Assembly: GCA_018823905.1 (NCBI GenBank)
Contig: JAHJHL010000033.1
Span: 31,938 to 95,937, forward strand
Direction of reading: 5' to 3'
DNA from: Alphaproteobacteria bacterium
GTDB lineage: Bacteria; Pseudomonadota; Alphaproteobacteria; Sphingomonadales; Sphingomonadaceae
DNA: 64,000 nt
Below the pieces are notes generated by a model. That model worked only from the letters and a program-made list of their open reading frames with translations, had not been told where the DNA came from and made no database searches. A program made the position numbers and the translations under genes. Below, piece by piece: positions 25,171-33,563 of this stretch (position 1 is the stretch's first letter; each line of letters begins with the position of its first letter).

Positions 25171-25380
25171 ATGAGTGCAAGTTCCCAAATGAAGGAAGTC
25201 CGCCGCGACCTTGAACGTCGCGGCTTTAACATCAGCAAGACTCGTGGTGGCCATTGGCGCTTCGATCATCCGAACATGGACGGGCCGGTTTTCGGACCTG
25301 ACACGCCTTCGGACCGTCGCGGCATCAAGAATCTGCTCGCGCAGATTCGCCGCAAGCTGCGCGTGGCAAACGACGTCTGA
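25171..25380 (+). CDS. HicA-like mRNA-interferase-fold toxin
   Basis: 69-aa protein with the HicA double-stranded-RNA-binding-like fold: MKEVRRDLERRGFNISKTRG is helix 1 and strand 1, GGHWRFDHP contains the probable catalytic His (H28), and SDRRGIKNLLAQIRRKL is the C-terminal helix. HicA toxins cleave mRNA and are normally neutralised by HicB encoded next to them. No HicB-like gene is present; instead a 672-aa protein follows after 75 bp. The start may be 25171 or 25189; the second lacks a good ribosome-binding site. Family assignment is likely; toxicity is not shown. Confidence 0.75.
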   Translation: MSASSQMKEVRRDLERRGFNISKTRGGHWRFDHPNMDGPVFGPDTPSDRRGIKNLLAQIRRKLRVANDV

Positions 25381-25455
25381 TGCTTCCCGCCGGCGGACGT
25401 GATCGTCCGCCGGCACACTCAACACTTGCCATCAAGATGGCCTGGAGAACCCAAT

Positions 25456-27474
25456 ATGATCAAGCTTACTTCGGACGATAGTGTCCTTCCGCGTCCCGTC
25501 GACGTGCTTCCCGAACTTGCGAATGCAAAATCACGTCAGACATTGGCGCAAAAGCTCTCGGATGCGTTCGAACTCTCGGACGCCTCAGCAATGGCGATCG
25601 CGAACGCGGTCGTAGATCCTAGCGCGGTCCGCAAATCGATCGGTGAACCGAGCGATCCGGAGGTCGAACGAATTCCGGTGCCGGGCGGCACGTTGCTCGG
25701 CATCCGGACGACGGTATGGACGCGCCGCACAATGCCCGACCCCCGGAACCCCCGCACGCTTCCGTCCCGCCGCCATCCGTTCGCTATCGAGCCGGGCACT
25801 GGCGCGGAGGATTCCCGGTTCCGTCCGGTTCCCGAGCCCCAGCCGCTCGATCCCGAATATCCCCAGCTTGCAGAACTGGCTGTCGACATCGAAAATCGCG
25901 AGCATCTTACTTGGGCGTCGCAACAGGCCAAGGCATACGTTTTGGCAGAGAACGATTGGCGCGTTTCCATCGCCTCACAGGGCGTAATGGAAGCGGTGTG
26001 GCTGGTTGCGACGACCTATCGGCACAAGGACGGAACCGAACCGGCGACGACTTTGACCACTGCCGAAGGGTCATCGCGAGATACCGCTGCCCACTCGATT
26101 TTGGGCGTTCAGTCGGCGGATGTTCCCTATGATGAGGCAGACGCGCGCATGCGGTCGCACATCCGCAAGCTTAATGAAGCCTTCATCGCTGGCGAACGGG
26201 ACCCGGAATTGCTGGCGACGCTGCGCTGCGAGCGCATTCCTGCGTTGATCCTTGTCGGCTTTGAACCGCATGATGGAGCGACGACGGGCTTTCCGACCGC
26301 CGTGAAGTCTCTCGTCGCGCTCCGTCACGTCGATCCGCCGAAACCTTGGGGCGAAGGTCCTGAAAATGAATCCTTGGCTGACGAGGTTCTTGACGAGCTT
26401 TACCGCCGTTCCTTGATTTCGGCGACGCAGCGCGATTATTATGCTGGCTCATGCACTCGGGCCGAGGCACTCACGGCGCATCTGTCCGATGACCCCGTGA
26501 TCCGTGCCGCCGAAATCATCCGGCTGTTCACCAGTGATGATGGTGAGGTTCACGACGCAATCCGGATTGCGGTAACGAGCCAGTCGACACGAAAGCGTAT
26601 GACACCCAAGTTGATGAATGAACTCTCGACGGCACTGATTTTGCGCGCAGTATCTGATGATCGCGACCGCGTTGACCAAGTGCGACGTTATCTTCGGTAC
26701 GCATTTAGCAAGGCGGTGCATCGCGAAACTTGGACCGCGACGCGCCGCCCCATCGAGACGCTCAAGTCTCTTGCACTTGAAGAGGTGCGCGAGGCAATTG
26801 GATCGGGAAATGACGAACCGGGTTCCGCTTCGCTGGAATTGGCGGTGCGAGCGGCCTTTCCCCTCGTAGTCTCTGGCAGGCTCAACGCTGACCGTGGCAC
26901 GTCCGGGAACCAGCAGCCTGACCGTCGAACACCTGGCGAAGTACTCGATGCAATGCGCCGCACGCCGCAGGGCGTGCGGCAGCTCGCTCAGGCACTTGAT
27001 GACTTCGGAGCCGGTATCAACGCAATTCGTGCCGTTGACGACGATGGAAACATCCGCGCTCGGCCCAACGGTTCCGAACTCACCATTAGCGATGTGTTCT
27101 TGCGTGGCGAGTTTCCGGCCCCTGGAAAGGCCAAGGCTGCAAAGCCGGGCGACACCCCGACTGACTACTACGAAGCAGCGGTCGAGCGTCTCGCCATCGC
27201 CTTTCAGAACGTCGAAACGGCCTTCGAAGAACTCGCAGCGGTTAGCGGCGATGACGGCCAGCCGCTCGTCGAAACCCGTGGCGTCGATGTTCGGCTTACC
27301 GACGTTTGGCGCACCTTGCTTCGCCGTATGGCAGACGACATGGTAGTGTGGTCGGCCACCTATCGGCGCGCATACGGCAAGCCGCAGACTCCGTCTTTTG
27401 CGGCCGTGGACGACGAGAACGAAGTCGATGACCCATACGCCGATGCGGCCGATCTCGACGACTCGCAGGACTAG
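25456..27474 (+). CDS. Large protein with a ParB-like segment, partner of the HicA-like gene
   Basis: 672-aa protein that I do not recognise as a whole. Start at the ATG at 25456, with GGAGA 8 bp upstream. Residues about 165-235 look like a ParB/sulfiredoxin-fold core: ENDWRVSIASQGVMEAVWLV, then TTAEGSSRDTAAHSIL, where EGSSR resembles the ParB GERR/GHRR signature. A NPR-containing segment (MPDPRNPRTLP) lies N-terminal, as in ParB proteins. The rest is mainly helical: ASAMAIANAVVDPSAVRKS near the start, a central SLADEVLDELYRRSL, and an acidic C-terminus. It may bind DNA or a nucleotide and restrain the HicA-like protein. It is followed by a strong terminator, so the two genes form a unit. The function is inferred only. 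Confidence 0.6.
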   Translation: MIKLTSDDSVLPRPVDVLPELANAKSRQTLAQKLSDAFELSDASAMAIANAVVDPSAVRKSIGEPSDPEVERIPVPGGTLLGIRTTVWTRRTMPDPRNPRTLPSRRHPFAIEPGTGAEDSRFRPVPEPQPLDPEYPQLAELAVDIENREHLTWASQQAKAYVLAENDWRVSIASQGVMEAVWLVATTYRHKDGTEPATTLTTAEGSSRDTAAHSILGVQSADVPYDEADARMRSHIRKLNEAFIAGERDPELLATLRCERIPALILVGFEPHDGATTGFPTAVKSLVALRHVDPPKPWGEGPENESLADEVLDELYRRSLISATQRDYYAGSCTRAEALTAHLSDDPVIRAAEIIRLFTSDDGEVHDAIRIAVTSQSTRKRMTPKLMNELSTALILRAVSDDRDRVDQVRRYLRYAFSKAVHRETWTATRRPIETLKSLALEEVREAIGSGNDEPGSASLELAVRAAFPLVVSGRLNADRGTSGNQQPDRRTPGEVLDAMRRTPQGVRQLAQALDDFGAGINAIRAVDDDGNIRARPNGSELTISDVFLRGEFPAPGKAKAAKPGDTPTDYYEAAVERLAIAFQNVETAFEELAAVSGDDGQPLVETRGVDVRLTDVWRTLLRRMADDMVVWSATYRRAYGKPQTPSFAAVDDENEVDDPYADAADLDDSQD

Positions 27475-27482
27475 GTAAGTTG

Positions 27483-27512
27483 CCCCGGCCAGCGATCCAC
27501 TGGCCGGGGTTT
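27483..27512 (+). terminator. Rho-independent terminator of the HicA-like/ParB-like unit
   Basis: A perfect 10-bp stem CCCCGGCCAG (27483-27492) and CTGGCCGGGG (27500-27509) with a 7-nt loop and a short T-run follows 8 bp after the stop codon. It closes the two-gene unit. Confidence 0.85.
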
Positions 27513-27733
27513 CTGTGATGTTTTAAAACTATCTGACTTCGGTGGCACATCTATTGCGACTGCGCTCTATTCCGCGTCGATTCACTGAGCCGCCGCTTAC
27601 TGGCCGTCCCATTTGCTGATCGACTGACCCGCCAGGTCGGAGCCTGATTCCGACGTGGCCGCAAACGGTAGTTTTGCCGAAAATCCGCCGTTGAGGGTTC
27701 TACAAGAAGGGTGTTTCGATCAGAAAAGGCGAC
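27513..27733. other. Intergenic region
   Basis: Between the terminator and the end of the AlpA-like gene. No convincing gene or RNA is seen. One short frame at 27655-27915 overlaps the AlpA-like gene antisense and has no features. Confidence 0.35.
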
Positions 27734-28087
27734 TTAATCTTCCTCGAATAATGGCATCGAACCGCGCGGCACTGTTGTGGGAGGTTGGTCGGACGTTCGC
27801 GATTGATCATAGGTGTTGGCCATCTGCCCGGTCGGTGAGCGCCGGATTGGGATCGCGGTTCGGCTCAGCCGACTACCACGTTGCCGCTCGATCAAATTGC
27901 GCAGACTTTCGGTGAGGACGAGCGTGGCGGCCCCCATCTTGACGATCTCGACCTCTCCCCTGGCGATAAGCAGGTAGAGTGAGCTGCGACTGATCCCGGT
28001 GAACCGGCAAGCATCGTGAATGCGCATGCTGATTGGCTCGATCGCTAGGGGCGACGAAGGCGGCGGGGAAGAGGGCAGGGCGGGCAT
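27734..28087 (-). CDS. AlpA-like/excisionase-type helix-turn-helix protein
   Basis: Small DNA-binding protein of about 117 aa. The core ISMRIHDACRFTGISRSS then LYLLIARGEVEIVKMG matches the MerR-like HTH_17/AlpA form: a helix-turn-helix and a wing. Such proteins act as excisionases or as activators of island integrases. A start at 28087 (MPALPSSPPP) or 28027 (MRIHDACRF) is likely; the frame opens at 28144. The C-terminus is Arg- and Ser-rich. It stands alone in the middle of the island, far from the integrase, and its target sites are not visible. Confidence 0.65.
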   Translation of the reverse strand: MPALPSSPPPSSPLAIEPISMRIHDACRFTGISRSSLYLLIARGEVEIVKMGAATLVLTESLRNLIERQRGSRLSRTAIPIRRSPTGQMANTYDQSRTSDQPPTTVPRGSMPLFEED

Positions 28088-28827
28088 AAACACCAACATT
28101 CGTTGAGAGTGGTGACAGGATGGCCGGGAAGAGAGGGCGGCCACCCGGTCGCATCCGATTATCTGAAATTGCGTCGCGACTTGCCACCCGACGTTTCTTA
28201 CCCAACGTGGCCGTTTCTACGCCTGTAGCCGGTTTTCCGTTCGGCCGGACGTCGCCAGACAGTAAGGGATGCATTAGAATGTTTCGAGTCGCGAGGCGGT
28301 CCGATCCTTACTGCACAGCTTGAAGCCTCGACCATAGGCGACTGATTGTCCATCCACCGGGCCCTCATTACGCTGTCCGGGAGACCGATGTTTGCAAGCG
28401 GCCGATCTACGGCTCGCGACAAATTCCGTCCGCCATATTCGCGTCCGACAAGAGTACGATTCGCAGCCTCGAAACGTCCCAGAAAACCGTCATTTTGCCC
28501 CCGACGAGGCAGCGCGCGCTGCCTCAGCGCAGCCTCGAAAAGTGGCAGAAAAGCGTGATGAACCCGTGCGTAAGGTGTGTGATTATAATATGTGGGTCCG
28601 GTGCGAAGCATCGCGGCCCGGAAAACGCGGACGGGTCGGCTGAGACAGCCCAGGGGCGTTTGACCGTTTTATTGGTCAGGTTGCAGGCTGCCCGCTTTCT
28701 CAAATTTGGAACGGATGGGTTCATGTTCCAGACAAACACGTTGGCGGATCGCTGCGAATAGAAGCATCTCGAGCGGCAGAGAGTAACTTGGTTAGGCGGA
28801 GCAAGCTTCGCTTGGCGCTTCCAGCTG
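28088..28827. other. Gene-poor stretch of the island
   Basis: About 740 bp before the SEC-C gene. Several overlapping frames of 60-137 aa occur on both strands, but none has a ribosome-binding site with a recognisable domain, and the sequence looks like decayed coding DNA. I see no tRNA. No function can be supported. Confidence 0.4.
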
Positions 28828-30576
28828 CTAGGGCCTCAGCCGCCGCGCTGCGGGCCTGAAGATTTCGGTCGGGACCGCGGACTGGGCCGGTCTGTTCACC
28901 GACCCTTTCGGAACCAGCACGCCGCCTTGGCTTTCGAACGCGCCGCTGCCGGCCACGAGGCGTTCGCAATATAGAGCGCGAACCTCCTCGTCGCTCAGGT
29001 TGGCGGCCTGCGCTTCCGGCAACTTCAGCCGCTCGAGGAGGTTGTCGCGTGGCCAATCCGAATGAATGCGCATGAGCGCGCAGAAGAACTCATACGGTGT
29101 TTTCGATACGTTAGGGACAGGGCGCACCTGTCCGAAATAGGCGTCCGGATGATTGCGATAATCGGCGAACTGTGCGTCGCTCATATTTTCCTTGAGGAGG
29201 TAGGCCTTTTTGTTCGCCTCGTCGTGGACGGCTATCGTCACCGTCTGGTTTGCTTCCATGACGATGGCGTCAGTAACGGTCGCAATCATGTCACCGCCGT
29301 CTTCGCCAGCACCCTCGAAACTATAAGTTTGCCCAATCATCACTGGCGGCCTCTCGCCATGCAGCGTTACTCCCGGCAGCGAGCCGTCAAAAGTAGAAGG
29401 AATCGAAAGCAAGGAGGACAGGCCCTCGGCGACAAGGTTCGCATCCGCGTGCTTCTGCTCTCGCTTATAGGCCTCGTAGAGCGTCATATGGCCCGACCGG
29501 TTGAAGTCCGGGATACCGACACCGATGGGCAGGGCGACCATTTGAGCTGGCCCTTCAAGCTCCCGATGGAAGGTCATGTTCGTGATGAACAAATAAGCGG
29601 ACTGGCCGTCGGCCAGCTCTTCGCGCTCGTAGCGGTGAACCCGATCTGTCGCTTTCGCGAGAAATGGCGGACGATCATCCTCCGTGACGTCGCTGCGCAT
29701 TTCGCAATTAAGATCGATGAAGATCATGCGTCGATCTGCCGCAGGTTTCTTGAAGGCACCGTTAAGCTGCGGAATCAGGCTGGAGATCGCGCTGGGGTTC
29801 CTGGTGCCATCCGCATCGGTTCGACCGAGCAGCCCGGCCACGCCGCGCATCTTCGCCTCGATCCAGAACTTCTCGCCCGTGGCCTTAGACACGGCCGCGA
29901 ATTCGCAATGCTTCTCACGCTTGTCTGTCTCGTCCTCAAGTGTCAGCTCGAATCCTGCGGAGATGAGTGCGCGAGCGACGAGAATTTCATAATAGGCGCC
30001 CTGAAAGTTGCCGGGATCCTTCAGGCGGGCGAGCAATCGTTTCTGCAGTTCAACATTGTGGTCGAGCAGATAGAGACCATAGGCGAGCCCGAAATAGCAG
30101 CCCAGGACGCCTACGACGTCGGTGCTCGTTGGCACGCCCGCCTTCTTCACCCATTTACGTTGAAAGTGGCAAAGCGCCTCATACCATTGCATGATCGTGT
30201 GCCGCTGTTCGAGCGGTTTGGCGATTTCTGCATTGCCCCAAGCAGGATCGAGTTTCGTTTTGAGATAGTCCTGCAGGAAATCGGGAAACGTCTTCCAGTT
30301 CCGGGAAGAAACCAGCTTGTTGCCGATCGCGACGACCTGTTCGTCTCCGACTTTAGCGGCAATTATCGGGCGTCCGAGGCCCTGCTGCTTCTCGCGAACC
30401 CTCTCGCGCGCTTGCCACTGGGTCCGTGCTTGCTCGATGTCCTTGGGAAAAAGTCGAGGTGCTCGCCCATTCGAAGCGACAGTGCCGTGGCAATGCTTGA
30501 ATTTGCGCCCGCTGCCGCATGGGCAACGTTCGTTGCGTCCGATCTTTCGCTTCCTTCTTGACGGGCTACTGGTCAT
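28828..30576 (-). CDS. SEC-C motif protein with PD-(D/E)XK-like nuclease core
   Basis: 582-aa protein. Residues 13-31 form a SEC-C zinc-binding motif (GRNERCPCGSGRKFKHCHG: C18, C20, C29, H30). A helical region follows, then a segment resembling a PD-(D/E)XK nuclease: YYEILVARALISAGFELTLE with E197, CEFAAV with E225 and FWIEAKMRG with E240-x-K242. The C-terminal part (TNMTFHRELEGPAQMVALP and onward) is not recognised. SEC-C proteins occur in toxin and defence contexts, often joined to nuclease-like domains. It reads away from the IS110 element. Nuclease activity is an inference from the motif spacing; no close homologue is claimed. Confidence 0.7.
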   Translation of the reverse strand: MTSSPSRRKRKIGRNERCPCGSGRKFKHCHGTVASNGRAPRLFPKDIEQARTQWQARERVREKQQGLGRPIIAAKVGDEQVVAIGNKLVSSRNWKTFPDFLQDYLKTKLDPAWGNAEIAKPLEQRHTIMQWYEALCHFQRKWVKKAGVPTSTDVVGVLGCYFGLAYGLYLLDHNVELQKRLLARLKDPGNFQGAYYEILVARALISAGFELTLEDETDKREKHCEFAAVSKATGEKFWIEAKMRGVAGLLGRTDADGTRNPSAISSLIPQLNGAFKKPAADRRMIFIDLNCEMRSDVTEDDRPPFLAKATDRVHRYEREELADGQSAYLFITNMTFHRELEGPAQMVALPIGVGIPDFNRSGHMTLYEAYKREQKHADANLVAEGLSSLLSIPSTFDGSLPGVTLHGERPPVMIGQTYSFEGAGEDGGDMIATVTDAIVMEANQTVTIAVHDEANKKAYLLKENMSDAQFADYRNHPDAYFGQVRPVPNVSKTPYEFFCALMRIHSDWPRDNLLERLKLPEAQAANLSDEEVRALYCERLVAGSGAFESQGGVLVPKGSVNRPAQSAVPTEIFRPAARRLRP

Positions 30577-30980
30577 ATGTTCCCTTTTTGTCCGAAACTT
30601 CTACATCGGTCAAATTGAGCGCGGCATTTTTCGGGCGCACTCTGGTCTCACGGGCTAGGTCAGGGGTCGCGCCGATGCTCGGCCTCGCGCGCATGCGCGG
30701 CTTTGCTCCTTGGCGGGGGGAGACCTGCCGTCCCTTCCGCACGCCGCCCCAGATGCTCGGTGGTTGCGCTCGAATATGGACCATTACTTCGCATGAAGGA
30801 GCGATGGAGATGGCAGGAACTTCAAAAATCAGGGAGCCAATTAGGAATGCCGCCGTATTTGGCGAGGACTTGGCGTTGCTTCCGACCAGCACGGCCGCTG
30901 CGCCCAATGAGAAACCTTGCGCTGCGGACGCCAGCGGCGCGACCCTCGCTCCGGTCAAACGGAAGCGAAGGAGTCGTGTG
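30577..30980. other. Non-coding leader of the IS110-type element
   Basis: About 400 bp between the SEC-C start and the transposase start. It holds one copy of a 71-bp imperfect direct repeat. In IS110-family elements the region before the transposase can encode the bridge RNA that chooses donor and target sites, so that RNA may lie here. The frame in phase with the transposase is open through this region but begins with unrelated residues. Confidence 0.5.
30770..30840 (+). repeat. Imperfect direct repeat, left copy
   Basis: About 60 of 72 aligned positions match the copy at 32363-32434 by eye. Both contain ATGAAGGAG, GATGGAGATGGC and ATCAGGGAGCCAA. The copies flank the transposase gene about 1.6 kb apart. 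Confidence 0.75.
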
Positions 30981-32069
30981 ATGGAATATTTTACCGGCCT
31001 TGATGTCTCGATCGACGAAACCGCGATCTGCGTTGTCGGCGACGACGGGAAAGTCGCGTTCGAAACTGCTGTGGAAACCGATCCGGCTGCGATCGCGGAG
31101 GCATTGCGACCCTATGCGGATCGCATGCGCCGCGTCGGCCATGAAGCCGGATCGCTATCGCCGTGGCTGCATACCGAGCTGCTGGCGGAAGGTGTTCCAG
31201 CGGTCTGCCTTGAAACGCGTCATGTGCGCGCGGCGCTGTCGGCGCAGCGCAATAAGACCGACGCCAACGATGCGCTCGGTATCGCGCATATCATGCGGAC
31301 TGGCTGGTTCCGCCAGGCGCACGTCAAGACGGACGCCTGCTATCGCATCCGCTTGCTGCTCGTTCAGCGCCGAAATCTCAAGCGCAAGTTCCTCGACCTC
31401 GAAAATGCCATCCGTCACTCGCTGAAAGTGTTCGGAATCCGGCTCGGCAAAGTCGGCCGCGGCGCCATGGAAAAGGCCGTGCGCGAGTCTGTGGCCGGCG
31501 ATGCGATGACCGCTGGACTCATGGACTGCATGCTTCGCGCGCGCGCGGCGCTGTGGGCTGAATATCTGACGCTGCACAAGCTGGTCGTGCAGATCGCCAT
31601 GCGCGACGAGCTATGTCGGCGGTTTATGGCAATCCCCGGTGTTGGTCCCGTCACCGCGCTCAGCTTCAGCAGCGCGATCGACGACCCGCAGCGCTTCCGT
31701 CGTTCGCGCAATGTCGCGGCCTACTTCGGGCTGACGTCGAAGCGATGGCAGTCGGGCACCTCGATCGATGTCCACGGTCGCATCAGCAAGGCGGGCGATC
31801 CCGACGTGCGCCGCGCGCTCTACGAGGCTGCGTCGGCGATGCTCACCCGGTTCAAGGGCCGCGACATGATCAAGACATGGGGGCTGAAGCTCGCGAAGAC
31901 CAAGTGTCACGCGAAAGCCCGCGTCGCCGTCGCACGCAAACTTGCCATCGTGATGCACGCAATGTGGCGCGACGGTACCTTTTACGTCGGCGATCCAGAC
32001 GCGACTGCGCAGGACATCGACGCATCGAACGCAGCGAAACTGCAACGGCTCAGCCTCGCGAACTCATGA
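30981..32069 (+). CDS. IS110-family transposase (DEDD recombinase)
   Basis: 362-aa transposase. The ATG at 30981 follows GAAGGAG and gives the usual start MEYFTGLDVSIDETAICVVG. The RuvC-like DEDD domain is in the N-terminal half (LDVS, GHEAGSLSPWL, NKTDANDALGIAH), and the C-terminal Tnp_20 domain has MAIPGVGPVTALSFSSAIDD, RSRNVAAYFGL, GRISKAGDPDVRRAL with the conserved Ser/Gly-rich core. The length is full for the family and no frameshift is visible, so it may be active. IS110 elements have no classic terminal inverted repeats, so the exact ends are uncertain. Confidence 0.93.
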   Translation: MEYFTGLDVSIDETAICVVGDDGKVAFETAVETDPAAIAEALRPYADRMRRVGHEAGSLSPWLHTELLAEGVPAVCLETRHVRAALSAQRNKTDANDALGIAHIMRTGWFRQAHVKTDACYRIRLLLVQRRNLKRKFLDLENAIRHSLKVFGIRLGKVGRGAMEKAVRESVAGDAMTAGLMDCMLRARAALWAEYLTLHKLVVQIAMRDELCRRFMAIPGVGPVTALSFSSAIDDPQRFRRSRNVAAYFGLTSKRWQSGTSIDVHGRISKAGDPDVRRALYEAASAMLTRFKGRDMIKTWGLKLAKTKCHAKARVAVARKLAIVMHAMWRDGTFYVGDPDATAQDIDASNAAKLQRLSLANS

Positions 32070-32582
32070 ACAACCACCGCCCCATCGACTGCCGGTTGAC
32101 GGCGCAACGAGCTTAGGAGGTCCGCGCAAGCGGCAGAGGAATGATACAGACCTGGAAAACGGGAAGCACGATATCTTGCCTGTGGCCGACATCCTCGGAC
32201 CACGCACGAATGCCTGTGATGCTGCCCCGTAAATCCGATAGCGACATGTGCCGCGACGGCTCGAACACCGCGAAAGTGCGGTTCCAACATCCCGTCGATG
32301 AGCCCGGAAGAGTGCACGGCGTATCAGACCCTCGTCACATCGCAGATCTTGCAAGCCTGTCGTCGAATAGGGGCCAATTACTTGCTATGAAGGAGAGATG
32401 GAGATGGCGAAAACTTCGAAAATCAGGGAGCCAAATAAGAGGGCAAGATAAAAGCGGTGCCAGCTTCTGGCCCGCAATGGTTGGTTTTCTGCGGCTTCGA
32501 GCGTATGGCATGTCTCGAAACTGCCATACAGGCCGCACGAAAACGGCCCGCAGCGCGTGTTTTTCGTATGGCTTAAGCGAAA
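32070..32582. other. Non-coding region right of the IS110 transposase
   Basis: About 510 bp with no supported gene. It includes the right repeat copy, after which a short frame (MEMAKTSKIREP and a stop soon after) resembles the start of the left copy's frame. A stem GTATGGC and GCCATAC with a 13-nt loop lies near 32504-32530, just before the nucleotidyltransferase-HEPN gene end. Confidence 0.45.
32363..32434 (+). repeat. Imperfect direct repeat, right copy
   Basis: Second copy of the repeat at 30770-30840, in the same orientation. It is followed by a stop after a few codons in the frame that continues to the transposase in the left copy, so it looks like a decayed leader. Confidence 0.75.
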
Positions 32583-33512
32583 TCAGGGGTGAGTTGCGGC
32601 TTTCGCTTCGAGTTCGGCGATCCGCTCGCAGCAAATCGCATGGACAGCGCGGCCAAGCTCCTCGATGCAGTCGCTGAGCCATTTCAGCTCTTCGTTGGTG
32701 ATGCGATAATGTTTCGAGTAGCGGGCCTTCACATAGGCCTCTTTCAGCTTCTCGAAGCGCGCCCGATCCGATTTCAGTTCACGAGGCCAGGCGTCGACGA
32801 GGCGCATGTCAATTCGCTCAGCCTGGGTGCGCAGGAAGGCGAGATTGTGGACATGAGGCGTGTAGAAAGAGCAGACCAAGAGAACGCAGTGGTAAAGGCG
32901 CTCGGTCGCTTGATGAGTGTCGAAGGCTGCGTCTTTCAAATAGCCCTTCTCGAGATCGAATTTGGAAATTTCGAAACGCTTCATCGCCGAAGGAAACCAC
33001 TCGTCGAAATATTCGCGCGCCATCGCCAACGCCTGTTCGGGCGTCTTTGGCTTGGGGGTGTGAAGCGGCTTGTCATCGTATTCGTAAAGCGCGATCCCAT
33101 CGCGGGCGACGTCCATGAAGAAGTAGCGCCCGTGCGCGAGGCCGTCGTTCACCTCCTGCAAGGTGTGAACAATGAAATTGACCGGCGTCTTGAGCGTCTT
33201 GTCGATTGCGAGCTCGCGAATGAGCCGGTCTTCGAGCTTGCCCCAGAAATCGACCTTCTCAGTTAGCCGCTTGTCGTTGACGATGATGAGAAGATCGAAG
33301 TCGGAGCGATAGCCCTTGGCGGTGTGGGGCTCATCGACCCAGCCGCCGCGCGCATAGCTGCCGTAGAGGATGATCTTGTCGATCCGGCCTTTCTTCTTCC
33401 AGCCCATTGTGCCGAGCGCGATGGCATCCTCGAATTCTTCGAAGACGATTGCCTTAACGCGGTCGAGTTCGCGCTGCTTGTTCGCCGGAAGATGATCAAG
33501 GTCGGTTTTCAT
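32583..33512 (-). CDS. Nucleotidyltransferase-HEPN fusion protein
   Basis: 309-aa single-chain protein. The ATG at 33512 is preferred over the frame start at 33542, as it begins the conserved region after an AGGG. Residues about 45-120 form a minimal nucleotidyltransferase: IILYGSYARGGW (G51, S52) and SDFDLLIIV (D71, D73). The C-terminal half is a HEPN domain, with helices AMAREYFDEWFPSAMKR, AAFDTHQATERLYHCVLL and KARYSKHYRI, where R264 and H268 stand in a short version of the R-x(4-6)-H RNase motif. In two-gene HEPN/MNT systems the MNT enzyme AMPylates the HEPN toxin. Here both are in one chain, so regulation may be within the molecule. Confidence 0.82.
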   Translation of the reverse strand: MKTDLDHLPANKQRELDRVKAIVFEEFEDAIALGTMGWKKKGRIDKIILYGSYARGGWVDEPHTAKGYRSDFDLLIIVNDKRLTEKVDFWGKLEDRLIRELAIDKTLKTPVNFIVHTLQEVNDGLAHGRYFFMDVARDGIALYEYDDKPLHTPKPKTPEQALAMAREYFDEWFPSAMKRFEISKFDLEKGYLKDAAFDTHQATERLYHCVLLVCSFYTPHVHNLAFLRTQAERIDMRLVDAWPRELKSDRARFEKLKEAYVKARYSKHYRITNEELKWLSDCIEELGRAVHAICCERIAELEAKAATHP

Positions 33513-33563
33513 GCTGGCGGCACCCTGTCGAGACGGCGGCAAATTGGCAAGGTCGAAGCGCCG

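Larger units (their letters stand above)
30640..32440 (+). mobile_element. IS110-type insertion sequence (approximate limits)
   Basis: Contains the transposase and the non-coding parts on each side. The ends are approximate because no inverted repeats or target duplication can be seen. The two 71-72 bp direct repeats at 30770 and 32363 could reflect a second, decayed IS110 leader at the right, or the target repeated by tandem insertion. Confidence 0.5.

Noticed and set aside
24915-25214. 98-99 aa + strand frame before the HicA-like gene
   Set aside because: Overlaps the HicA-like start, third-position use is mixed and no domain is seen.
28198-28611. 137-aa minus-strand frame and 83-aa + strand frame in the gene-poor stretch
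   Set aside because: No start signals or family features; they overlap each other and look like decayed DNA.
29062-30561. 499-aa + strand frame opposite the SEC-C gene
   Set aside because: The minus-strand frame has the SEC-C Cys motif and nuclease-like residues; this one has none.
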